Positions 1 through 6,523 of a stretch of 6,523 bases of DNA are shown in pieces. The DNA lies in the NCBI GenBank assembly GCA_963922585.1, contig CAWUIK010000117.1:1-6523 (forward strand), given 5' to 3'. Position 1 is the stretch's first letter. Every line of letters begins with the position of its first letter. The position numbers were made by a program, and so were the translations under genes. The notes beneath the pieces are model-generated. The model saw only the letters and a list, made by a program, of their open reading frames with translations, was not told where the DNA came from and made no database searches. Source of the stretch: Parvicella sp963922585 (GTDB taxonomy: Bacteria > Bacteroidota > Bacteroidia > Flavobacteriales_D > Parvicellaceae).

Positions 1-3000
1 TCAACACTCTGAATTATATCAGGGCTGGCTTCAATTAATAACTTGTTTTTCTGTTCTGATTCTACTATGGACGTTATATTTGTTCCATATATGATTACAA
101 AATCAACAATACCATTATTAATTATAGGATAAAACTTTCTCAACATATATTGAGTCCTATCATCAATCGAAATATCTTCGATAAATTCAAATTCTGTTTT
201 ATTTGCTAGTACTTTTTCAAATATTTCCTTACGATTTATTGCTTGATTCGTATCAATGTTTGTTATTTTGGCAAAGTCAAAATCATCCTTACCAATCATC
301 CATGTCCTCAAATCATCATTAATAATGGCGTTTTTATTTACAAATATATATTTTTGATGGGTGTTTAGTACAGCTACATCTGCTGGCAAATTATTAAGAA
401 TTTTATCAGTAAACAATCGCTGTCTATTAACTTCATTTTCTAATTTTTTCGTTTCGGAAACGTCTCTAATAATCCCATCCAAACGGTTTACAATGCCATC
501 AGGAGTTTTAAATGGTTTAATTAGTGATTCTATATATTTTATTTCTCCATTTTCAGTAATTATTCGGTATTCAGTTTTTGTTTTTTCTCCCTTTAAAAGG
601 TTTTGGTACATTTTGTCAACTATAATTTTATCATCAGGATGAACTGCTTTAATCCAATGCATGGCATCTTGTTTAAATTCATCAAAATCAATGTTGTATA
701 TGTTATAGTATGAATCTGAAACATATAGGTATTCATTTTGGATAGTATCAAACGACCAAAAAATAAATTCATTAAGCGATTTATGAATTTCTTCCAATAC
801 CTCTTTTCTTTGCTCAGCTTCTTTTTCTAATGCTTTTAATTGTGAAACGTTTCTGATTATAGCCACAAATTCTTTTTTGTCTTGAGGTAAGATTCTGCAT
901 TCATAATCCTGTAGTTTTCTTTCTTTATTCGGGTATCCAAATTCAAAAGAGGATGGTCTGTTGAATTTTGCGCTGTCCTTCATTGCGTAAGAAACTTTTT
1001 GGCTGATTTCTTTAGGCAAAATTTGATAAATATTTCCACCTACTAGATTATCAGAAAAAAGTTCAACTTCTTTTGAAATAGAAGACGATTTTTGATCAAT
1101 AATATCTCCAGAGCTACTTATTCTGAAAAATAAATCTGGGAATGCATCAAATATCGCCTGAAAACTTTCGTTTGTTTTTAAAAGTTCTTGTTCTATATTT
1201 CTGTTGATGAGCGTATTTCCAATTGTAGCAGCTAAAGCTTTTAATAAATTGGTTTCAGTTGTAGACCAAATACGCTCATTTTTACAATCATCAAATCCAA
1301 TAAATCCCCATATTTGTTTATTAATTATTATGGGCACAATCAAAATGGAGACAATTTCTTGAGATTCTAATAAGCCTCTTAGGTTTGGCTCAACATTTTT
1401 TACGATTGAATTAAGCACTTTGCCCTTTCTAAAATTCTCAGATAAATCACCAAAAGCATCAGAAGGGATATTTTGTAGATCTGGATTGTTAATTTGTAAA
1501 CTTATATTTTCTTTAGTCCATTCATATTGTTGACTGTACAATTGTTCACCATTATTTCCTATGTGCGAATTAAAGATATATACTCTGTCAACATTTGTCG
1601 CTTTGCCTAAATATTTCAATGCTTTTGTTAGAGCATTATTCAAGTTTTTGTTAGTAAGTAATTCATTGGTTAATTGAGTAATACTCATTAACAGCAATTC
1701 ATTACTAAATGCTTTTTTTTGTTCATTTATTTGGTCGGTAATTTCAATTCCATAACCTACTAAATTTTCTATTTGATTATTTTTAATTATGGGATTTAAT
1801 ATACGCAAAACATGTACACTAGAATTGTCGGGTTGCAAAAATTCCTCCTCCCATTTGACTCCTTTTTTAGTTTTAATTACAGTATTAAAATGTTTTCGTC
1901 TTTGTCGAGCAATGGATAAATCTAGATTTCTTTGTTTAAAAATTTCAAGATCACTTTTTCCAACCATGGATGTCCTAAGTTGTTTATTTTTTAAAACGAA
2001 TTTATTTACAAAAATATAATTTTGGTTAGTATCGAAAACAACTACTTCTGCAGGCAAATTATCGAGAATATTTTCGTTGAAAATCCGTTGGTTGTTTAGT
2101 TCATCTTCTAATTTTTTTGTTTCGGTAATATCTCTTATAAAAGAAATAAATTGTGTTCCATACTTCGTTTTTGAAGGCGTAACTATAAGTGATATTACAA
2201 TTTCAGTAGTATCTTTTTTGATTGCGGGAACTTGAATTAATTTACCAGAAATAGTATGTTCTCCTGTTTTTAAATAATGAGATATGCCTTTTTCATGTTC
2301 TTTTGAATGTACTTTTGGCATTATGTTGTCAGAAAGTTTCTTGTTAAAAACCTCTTGTTCGGTCCAACCAAATATAGCTTCAGATTTTTTATCCCATTTG
2401 ATAATTCTTCCTTCTTCATTGAGAATAATTACCGCATCTAAACTGTTATTCAAAATATTTTCTTGAAACTCTTCCTTTTCTTTTTGTGCAATTTCAGCTT
2501 TTATACGTTCGGTTATATTCGTAAAAACCCACAAGTTTCCATTGTAATTGGCACCTTTTAATACAGGTAGATATTTCAACTCATAATATTCATTCTCAGT
2601 AGTCTGCAAATAATCAAATACAAAATGTTCTTTTTTGCGCTTTATTTCAACAAGCTTTTTTTTAAATGTTAAAGTATCTTCAGTGAAAAAGTTTAATTGC
2701 GTAATAAAAATTTCAATTTTTTGACCTATTATATCTTTTCTTTGAGGAATCGTATTGTGTATCGATAGAAATTTATGATTGACGTAAATTATTTTACCAT
2801 TTTGGTCTTCCATTAAAATGGAAGATCCCATAGAGTTATCTATGGTTGCAGCAATTAAACTTTCGGATTTTTCAAAATGATCTTTTATAAAACGAGTAGT
2901 TTCATTCAAATCATTGCTTTGAAAATTATCGTCTTCAAACATTCTTATACTTTCAACAAGTTTATCTATCGTGTTTTTCTTTTCTTCTATTTCTTGTTTT

Positions 3001-3191
3001 AATTTAACTTTTAATTCGGAAAATTCATTTTGTGTAATTGTAAAAATGTGATCGTTAAATAACTTGTCTTTTTCAAAAGTATTAAAGTATTCATTTACCG
3101 AAAGAATAAAAGATTCCATCTCCGGATTTTTTAGTAAATCATCCGAAAGGTGTTTATTTATTTGACGTTCGAGTAATTTATTCAACTTCAT
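1..3191 (-). CDS. Multi-PAS/GAF cytoplasmic sensor protein, probable histidine kinase (3' end outside window)
   Basis: The frame is open for 1063 codons from the ATG at 3191-3189 to the left edge, without a stop. Domains by approximate residue: 1-110, charged N-terminal region with a predicted coiled coil; 111-225, PAS1 (ends TNITERIKAE); 242-364, PAS2 (ILNNSLDAVIILNEEGRII, ends IRDITETKKLE); 368-493, PAS3; 495-665, GAF (IWGFIGFDD and the following helix are typical); 674-798, PAS4, the most divergent; 799-924, PAS5 of the PAS_3 type with its WIKAVHPDD signature; 926-1045, PAS6; 1046 onward, the start of PAS7 (LLIEASPDIIQSV). No signal peptide or membrane segment is seen, so it should be cytoplasmic. 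PAS and GAF domains bind small ligands or cofactors and mediate signalling contacts. A kinase core (H-box, ATPase) is inferred from this architecture but is not in view; another output domain is possible. The start overlaps the upstream FIST gene by 14 nt, implying cotranscription and coupled translation. Confidence 0.9.
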   Translation of the reverse strand, partial: MKLNKLLERQINKHLSDDLLKNPEMESFILSVNEYFNTFEKDKLFNDHIFTITQNEFSELKVKLKQEIEEKKNTIDKLVESIRMFEDDNFQSNDLNETTRFIKDHFEKSESLIAATIDNSMGSSILMEDQNGKIIYVNHKFLSIHNTIPQRKDIIGQKIEIFITQLNFFTEDTLTFKKKLVEIKRKKEHFVFDYLQTTENEYYELKYLPVLKGANYNGNLWVFTNITERIKAEIAQKEKEEFQENILNNSLDAVIILNEEGRIIKWDKKSEAIFGWTEQEVFNKKLSDNIMPKVHSKEHEKGISHYLKTGEHTISGKLIQVPAIKKDTTEIVISLIVTPSKTKYGTQFISFIRDITETKKLEDELNNQRIFNENILDNLPAEVVVFDTNQNYIFVNKFVLKNKQLRTSMVGKSDLEIFKQRNLDLSIARQRRKHFNTVIKTKKGVKWEEEFLQPDNSSVHVLRILNPIIKNNQIENLVGYGIEITDQINEQKKAFSNELLLMSITQLTNELLTNKNLNNALTKALKYLGKATNVDRVYIFNSHIGNNGEQLYSQQYEWTKENISLQINNPDLQNIPSDAFGDLSENFRKGKVLNSIVKNVEPNLRGLLESQEIVSILIVPIIINKQIWGFIGFDDCKNERIWSTTETNLLKALAATIGNTLINRNIEQELLKTNESFQAIFDAFPDLFFRISSSGDIIDQKSSSISKEVELFSDNLVGGNIYQILPKEISQKVSYAMKDSAKFNRPSSFEFGYPNKERKLQDYECRILPQDKKEFVAIIRNVSQLKALEKEAEQRKEVLEEIHKSLNEFIFWSFDTIQNEYLYVSDSYYNIYNIDFDEFKQDAMHWIKAVHPDDKIIVDKMYQNLLKGEKTKTEYRIITENGEIKYIESLIKPFKTPDGIVNRLDGIIRDVSETKKLENEVNRQRLFTDKILNNLPADVAVLNTHQKYIFVNKNAIINDDLRTWMIGKDDFDFAKITNIDTNQAINRKEIFEKVLANKTEFEFIEDISIDDRTQYMLRKFYPIINNGIVDFVIIYGTNITSIVESEQKNKLLIEASPDIIQSV
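282..470 (-). repeat. Internal PAS duplication, copy B (sensor residues 908-970)
   Basis: This segment encodes the end of PAS5 and the first half of PAS6. Aligned without gaps to residues 352-414 of the same protein, 38 of 63 residues are identical by hand count. Shared landmarks are IRD..ETKKLE, the NLPA turn, YIFVNK and LRT.M.GK. The similarity is also visible in the DNA, for example around ctggcaaattat. It fades after the GK.D motif, so the rest of the two domains is only family-level similar. Confidence 0.8.
1950..2138 (-). repeat. Internal PAS duplication, copy A (sensor residues 352-414)
   Basis: This segment encodes the end of PAS2 and the first half of PAS3. It is the partner of the copy at 282-470, at a distance of 556 residues. 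PAS3, GAF, PAS4 and PAS5 lie between the equivalent points. The pattern suggests that a PAS-linker-PAS unit was duplicated within the gene, or gained by recombination with a paralogous sensor, and has since diverged. Confidence 0.8.
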
Positions 3192-4320
3192 TAAAAGTGG
3201 TAATTGTCATTGTTTGATTGTGCAAGTTACAGTTTGAAAGGTCATTAATAGGGCAAATCTCTCCGTAAGAATAAAATCCAGAAAGATTGGTGCTTTCACC
3301 AAAATAAGATCTTACAGCTTCTACTTCTTCACTAACGCGATGCCCTAATATTATTTTTCGACCTACACAACTTATTAAAAGCGCAAATTCAGGATGGTTA
3401 GCGCTCTTAAAACCTGACTGTACTGCTGCATCATGAGCAGCAGAAGTTATGTTATTAAGGTTGGCTCTCATAAACTGAACAATGCAACCCTCTGGTATAT
3501 CTCCTGCAAAGGTCATGGATTGTTCCTCTTCAGAAATATACAAAATAGTTCTTACAACAGGCTCATTTTTGTCATCTAAAAAAACGGCTAATGGAAACAA
3601 TAAAGCAGATGATGGCAAATTCGCTGCTTCTACACCAAGATATTGTTTGTATATATCTAATGCTTTTTTGTTATCGAGTTCAAACAATTTATTTTCGGTA
3701 GATTTTGTAACCAATTTGTCGAGTCCAAAACGTTCCCAACCTCCACTAGAACCATGTGTAACCTCAATGTTTTGACCATAAAATCCAATCGCTAAAATAT
3801 TGCCTTCAGTTGGTTGACAATTTAAACCAACATAAGTAGAGTTGAAGTTTGTGCCATCCCCAGCTAGCCCTCCTGTAATTAACACACGACCACTTGACAA
3901 ACGATTAAACTCCTTTACAAGTTTACTACCATTTACTAAATGCCCATCTGAAAAAACCATTAAATAACTTAAATCATCACTATCTAATGTGTTAAAGATT
4001 TTTCCTGCAGGATCTAAACTATTTTCGTAGTCTTTGATATTAATCATAGTGGTTTTCACATCCGTTTTTTCAAACTCCAACACAGTTATTATAATACTTT
4101 CATCTAAAACAGTGTCGTTGATTATTTCACCACTTGTGGTACATAAAACAATCTCTGATTTTAGAAATTTAAGCCTTATTTTTTCATAAATCCCTTCAAT
4201 TGAAAGCATACTCTTTGAGCCAAAACATAACACTATACTTGAACTCACTTTAGGTATAGTTGACACGTGTTCAAAACTTGACCAAGTGGCCTCGTTATAA
4301 GTATATAAGTAGCTTTTCAT
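3178..4320 (-). CDS. FIST domain sensory protein (FIST_N plus FIST_C)
   Basis: This complete 380-aa protein consists almost wholly of the two FIST halves. FIST_N spans about residues 27-215, with MVFSDG (121-126), the glycine-rich LITGGLAGDGT (147-157) and VTHGSSGGWERFG (187-199). FIST_C spans about 216-375, with ALDIYKQYLG (220-229), GDIPEGCIVQFMRAN (273-287), the CVGR turn (318-321) and the GFYSYGEICP (348-357) and LHNQTMTITTF (366-376) signatures. FIST domains are described as intracellular sensory modules, often found beside or fused to signal-transduction domains, and are proposed to bind small ligands such as amino acids. The ligand cannot be read here. There is no signal peptide or membrane segment. 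The ATG at 4320-4318 fits the family N-terminus and a promoter lies about 90 nt upstream; no Shine-Dalgarno is visible, as usual in Bacteroidota. The stop overlaps the PAS/GAF sensor by 14 nt, so FIST is the first gene of that operon and probably an input or modulator for the sensor. Confidence 0.93.
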   Translation of the reverse strand: MKSYLYTYNEATWSSFEHVSTIPKVSSSIVLCFGSKSMLSIEGIYEKIRLKFLKSEIVLCTTSGEIINDTVLDESIIITVLEFEKTDVKTTMINIKDYENSLDPAGKIFNTLDSDDLSYLMVFSDGHLVNGSKLVKEFNRLSSGRVLITGGLAGDGTNFNSTYVGLNCQPTEGNILAIGFYGQNIEVTHGSSGGWERFGLDKLVTKSTENKLFELDNKKALDIYKQYLGVEAANLPSSALLFPLAVFLDDKNEPVVRTILYISEEEQSMTFAGDIPEGCIVQFMRANLNNITSAAHDAAVQSGFKSANHPEFALLISCVGRKIILGHRVSEEVEAVRSYFGESTNLSGFYSYGEICPINDLSNCNLHNQTMTITTFNEVE

Positions 4321-4411
4321 TTTTTATTTTTAATCGTATTTCATTTAATTTGTTACTTTCTGAATGTAAGTAATATTGTTTTATTAAATAAAAAATACAT
4401 TTATTAAAATG

Positions 4412-4442
4412 CAAATGTAGTGATTTGCCTATATTCAGCAAA
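4412..4442 (-). promoter_or_regulatory. Bacteroidota-type promoter of the FIST-sensor operon
   Basis: On the minus strand, TTTG (4442-4439) is followed after exactly 19 nt by TACATTTG (4419-4412). This matches the Bacteroidota primary sigma factor consensus of a -33 TTTG and a -7 TAnnTTTG. Transcription would start near 4405, giving an AT-rich leader of about 85 nt before the FIST ATG. No other TAnnTTTG box was found in the plus-strand direction of this intergenic region, so the neighbouring pseudogene shows no comparable promoter. Confidence 0.7.
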
Positions 4443-4466
4443 ACAAAATCTTGTTTTTTCCTGAAT
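4433..4466. promoter_or_regulatory. Imperfect inverted repeat over the -33 box (possible operator)
   Basis: ATTCAG (4433-4438) pairs perfectly with CTGAAT (4461-4466). Inside, AAAA (4440-4443) faces TTTT (4456-4459) and CAA (4444-4446) faces TTG (4451-4453), leaving one mismatch, a two-base bulge and a four-base AATC loop. The symmetric arms straddle the FIST -33 element, a position where a dimeric regulator could compete with RNA polymerase. A functional role is inference; AT-rich spacers throw up such symmetry by chance. Confidence 0.35.
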
Positions 4467-4597
4467 TTATCTATTTAAAAATTTAAACCACTTTTTCAAA
4501 CCAAAGAACGTATGATTCATCTCAACCCCAAGGATACAATAAAACTTTGTAATGATGGCTCAAAATATACTAACCTGTTTTCGGTATAAGGATTCTT

Positions 4598-4619
4598 GTT
4601 CAAATTATATAAATTGAAC
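4598..4619. repeat. 22-bp near-perfect palindrome
   Basis: The arms GTTCAA (4598-4603) and TTGAAC (4614-4619) are perfect inverted copies, and the symmetry continues to the centre so that 10 of 11 base pairs match. It lies about 108 nt before the start of the decayed regulator gene and about 155 nt upstream of the FIST -33 box. It could be a binding site for a dimeric regulator, but in DNA this AT-rich a chance match is quite possible. Confidence 0.3.
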
Positions 4620-4726
4620 TGAATTTTATCCCGAACTCAGGTTAACTGCAACGTTTATTTATCAAATCTTTCAGCCTTTGATTGGCATTGCATAAATATT
4701 ATTACTGTTTTGGAAAAGTTTTTAAA

Positions 4727-5442
4727 ATGAGTAAATAAAAAAAAATATTGTCGAAGATGATTTAATGTATTCTAAAATTTTGAAGCATAAACTTTCAATG
4801 GATCCTGATTTTTGATATTGAAGTATTTAATGATGTAAAAGTTTGTTAAAAAGTCTATACTTAAATCCATACTTTATTAAGTTCGATTATAGGTTGCCTG
4901 ATGTGTTAGGTTTAGATATTTAAAAAGATAAAATCAGATTATCCTAAAATTAATGTAATAGTTATTTCTACCCAAGAAGATTTATGCATTGATGTTAATC
5001 TGCTCAAGCACGGTGCTTATGATTACATTATTAAGGATTGACAAGCCATAGATAAAATCTAGCAATCCGTTCACAATGCCAACGATAAAAGAACCTTACA
5101 AGAAGATTTAGCATTACTCACAAATGAACTAAATGCCAAATATAATTTTTACGAATATATCAAAGATTTAAGCCATCCAATGCAAAAAGTTTTCTCATTA
5201 CTCGAAAAGTCGGCAAAAGCAAATATTACAGTTTCCATAACGGGAGATATATTAACTGGAAAAGAGTTAGCTGCTAAAGCTATCCATTTTAATTCTCCTC
5301 GAATGAAAAAAGCATTTGTAACAATAAACACAGTTGCTATTCCTCAGTAACTAATAGAAATCGAAATTTTTGGATATGAAAAGGGGGCTTTCACAGAAGT
5401 TGATCAAACTAAAAAAGGAAATTTGAAGAGGCCCACAATAAC
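4727..5442 (+). pseudogene. Decayed NtrC-type sigma-54 response regulator
   Basis: Three-frame reading recovers a receiver domain followed by part of a sigma-54 AAA+ domain. Receiver: VEDD (4750-4761), the phospho-acceptor region FDYRLPDVLGLDI (Asp codon 4885-4887) and HGAYDYIIKD with the conserved Lys (5033-5035). AAA+: ITGDILTGKE (5237-5266) in place of the usual GESGTGKE Walker A, then AIHFNSPR, FVTINTVAIP and IFGYEKGAFT, where GAFTGA has become GAFTEV (5384-5401). Damage: TAA after three codons, a frame change in the poly-A before VEDD, an extra T near 4812, a further shift between about 4840 and 4880, TAA at 4921 with a shift, TGA at 5039, TAG at 5060, TAA at 5348, and a shift near 5423 after which EEAHN (5425-5439) still matches the family. 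Walker B, the rest of the ATPase and the DNA-binding helix-turn-helix are missing. The longest open stretch is 5063-5347. It is divergent from the FIST-sensor operon and was probably its response regulator (inference). Confidence 0.9.
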
Positions 5443-5549
5443 CCGTTATTGCTTAAAAATAAACCTCAAATCTTTTTATTTTCTTAGAATCTTAAAAAAT
5501 TCTTAGATCGAACTCACGTTATTTTTGTAATATAAAAATACTTTAAAAA
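5443..5549. other. Spacer between pseudogene remnant and trxB stop
   Basis: These 107 nt are AT-rich and non-coding. They may contain further unrecognisable remains of the sigma-54 AAA+ domain, because homology simply fades after EEAHN. A weak AT-only stem (ATTTTT at 5521-5526 with AAAAAT at 5534-5539) lies just beyond the trxB stop but lacks a GC stem or a following T-run on the minus strand, so no trxB terminator is called. Confidence 0.5.
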
Positions 5550-6503
5550 TTAATGACCTCTAGCCGCTAAATACTTTTCAGCATCTAATGCCGCCATACA
5601 TCCTGTCCCAGCAGCAGTAATTGCTTGTCTGTATCTTTTGTCAGCAGCATCACCACTTACAAAAACGCCAGGCACATTTGTCAGAGAAGTTCCAGGTTGC
5701 TCGTATTTGATGTATCCTGTTTCATCCAAATTTAAATATGGTTTGAAAACATCTGTATTGGGTTTATGACCAATTGCTACGAAAAATCCTGTGGCAGGAA
5801 TGTCTTTTTCTTCTCCTGTTTTGTTATTTTTTACTTTTACTCCTGTTACACCTTGTCCGTCACCCAAAACTTCAACAGTTTCTGTGTTGTACAATATCTC
5901 GATATTCGGTGTTTTTTGAACTCTCTCTTCCATTATTTTTGAAGCTCTAAAATTATCACTTCTCACCAACATCGTAACTTTTGTACACAATTTAGCCAAA
6001 TAATGCGCTTCTTCACAAGCAGAATCTCCTGCCCCAACGATTACCGTTTCTTGTCCTTTGTAGAAAAAACCATCACATACTGCACAAGCAGAAACTCCAC
6101 CTCCAATTTTCAAATAATGTTGCTCAGACTCTAATCCTAAATATTTTGCTGATGCTCCTGTTGAGATTATAACAGTTTCTGCATGAATTTCTTTTGTTTC
6201 ATCTACCCAAACTTTATGAATGTCTCCACTAAAATCAACTTTAGTAACCCAACCATTTCTCACATCAGTATCAAATCGTTCCGCTTGCTTTTGCAACTGA
6301 ACCATCATTTCAGGACCAGTAACACCTTCTGGATATCCTGGAAAATTCTCAACTTCATTAGTTGTTGTCAATTGACCACCTGGCTGCATTCCTTGATACA
6401 AAACAGGATTCATACTTGCTCTTGCTGCATAAATTGCTGCTGTATATCCAGCAGGACCAGAACCAATTATCAAACACTTTACTCTTTCTATTTCTGATGA
6501 CAT
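5550..6503 (-). CDS. trxB: Thioredoxin reductase (NADPH)
   Basis: This complete 317-aa protein has the usual length for low-molecular-weight bacterial thioredoxin reductase. It is a cytosolic FAD enzyme that uses NADPH to reduce thioredoxin and so supports ribonucleotide reduction and repair of oxidised thiols. The FAD-binding GSGPAG lies at residues 14-19. The redox-active CAVC is at 140-143, followed by DG, as in true thioredoxin reductases. The NADPH Rossmann motif GAGDSA is at 157-162, Arg181 and Arg186 fit the NADPH 2'-phosphate site, and the C-terminal FAD motif is VFVSGDAAD (280-288) with YRQAITAAGTGCMAAL. The ATG at 6503-6501 places the FAD motif at the normal distance from the N-terminus; no Shine-Dalgarno is seen and only 20 nt upstream are in view, so the promoter cannot be judged. 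It converges on the decayed regulator and has no clear functional link to the signalling genes. Confidence 0.97.
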   Translation of the reverse strand: MSSEIERVKCLIIGSGPAGYTAAIYAARASMNPVLYQGMQPGGQLTTTNEVENFPGYPEGVTGPEMMVQLQKQAERFDTDVRNGWVTKVDFSGDIHKVWVDETKEIHAETVIISTGASAKYLGLESEQHYLKIGGGVSACAVCDGFFYKGQETVIVGAGDSACEEAHYLAKLCTKVTMLVRSDNFRASKIMEERVQKTPNIEILYNTETVEVLGDGQGVTGVKVKNNKTGEEKDIPATGFFVAIGHKPNTDVFKPYLNLDETGYIKYEQPGTSLTNVPGVFVSGDAADKRYRQAITAAGTGCMAALDAEKYLAARGH

Positions 6504-6523
6504 ATCTTTATTTTTTATTAAAT

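Larger units (their letters stand above)
4321..4726. other. Non-coding region between FIST gene and decayed regulator
   Basis: This 406-nt stretch separates the divergent FIST gene and regulator pseudogene. Short translations in it are interrupted and resemble nothing I recognise. Its left part holds the FIST leader and promoter, with an inverted repeat over the -33 box. Its right part (about 4467-4726) holds one near-palindrome and otherwise nothing I can interpret. It may include the old control region of the pseudogene. No tRNA, riboswitch or convincing terminator was seen. Confidence 0.7.

Noticed and set aside
361..2466. Plus-strand open frames at 361-642, 1789-2019 and 2284-2466
   Set aside because: They lie antisense inside the continuous PAS/GAF sensor frame and their translations show no recognisable domain.
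3482..3775. Plus-strand open frame antisense to the FIST gene
   Set aside because: It is fully inside a well-conserved FIST coding region, with no family resemblance of its own.
4683..4692. TGGCA followed directly by TTGCA, resembling sigma-54 promoter halves
   Set aside because: The two halves abut, whereas a sigma-54 promoter needs GG and GC about 10-12 nt apart between the -24 and -12 elements.
5149..5331. Minus-strand 60-codon open frame in the pseudogene region
   Set aside because: It is the complement of the recognisable AAA+ remnant on the plus strand, which explains the sequence better.
5435..5450. Small inverted repeat CAATAA/TTATTG at the end of the pseudogene remnant
   Set aside because: It has a six-base AT-rich stem with no adjacent T-run; too weak to call a terminator or an element end.
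5484..5511. Possible terminator formed by the two TCTTAGA/TTCTTAGAT copies downstream of trxB
   Set aside because: The copies are direct repeats, not inverted, so they do not form a stem.
6183..6497. Plus-strand open frame of 104 codons opposite trxB
   Set aside because: It is the antisense shadow of a highly conserved thioredoxin reductase N-terminal half.

Overview
The window looks like chromosomal DNA from a Bacteroidota bacterium, most likely Flavobacteriaceae. The evidence is very AT-rich DNA with A/T-ending codons, no Shine-Dalgarno sequence before any start, a textbook Bacteroidota-type promoter (TTTG-N19-TAnnTTTG) and Flavobacterium-like proteins. This is inference from style; no rRNA or other marker gene is present.

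Layout, left to right. (1) Positions 1-3191, minus strand: the first 1063 codons of a very large soluble sensor protein. It has an N-terminal coiled-coil region, six complete PAS-like domains, one GAF domain and the start of a seventh PAS. Its 3' end, where a histidine-kinase core would be expected, lies beyond the left edge. (2) Positions 3178-4320, minus strand: a complete 380-aa FIST sensory-domain protein whose last 14 nt overlap the sensor's start, so the two form a translationally coupled operon. (3) Positions 4321-4726: a 406-nt non-coding region with the FIST promoter, an inverted repeat over its -33 box and a separate 22-bp near-palindrome. (4) Positions 4727 to about 5442, plus strand: the wreck of an NtrC-type (receiver plus sigma-54 AAA+) response regulator with several stops and frameshifts, cut off soon after the GAFTGA loop. 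(5) Positions 5550-6503, minus strand: an intact thioredoxin reductase, trxB, convergent with the pseudogene.

How the parts fit: FIST protein plus PAS/GAF sensor reads as a cytoplasmic signalling pair. FIST probably binds a small ligand, and the PAS/GAF protein probably passes the signal to a phosphorelay. The divergent NtrC-type gene was plausibly the response regulator of this system and has decayed while the sensor pair stayed open, so the pair may now be orphaned or rewired. The sensor also carries an internal duplication of a PAS unit. trxB is a housekeeping redox gene with no evident link to the signalling genes. No tRNA, rRNA, CRISPR array or insertion sequence is visible.
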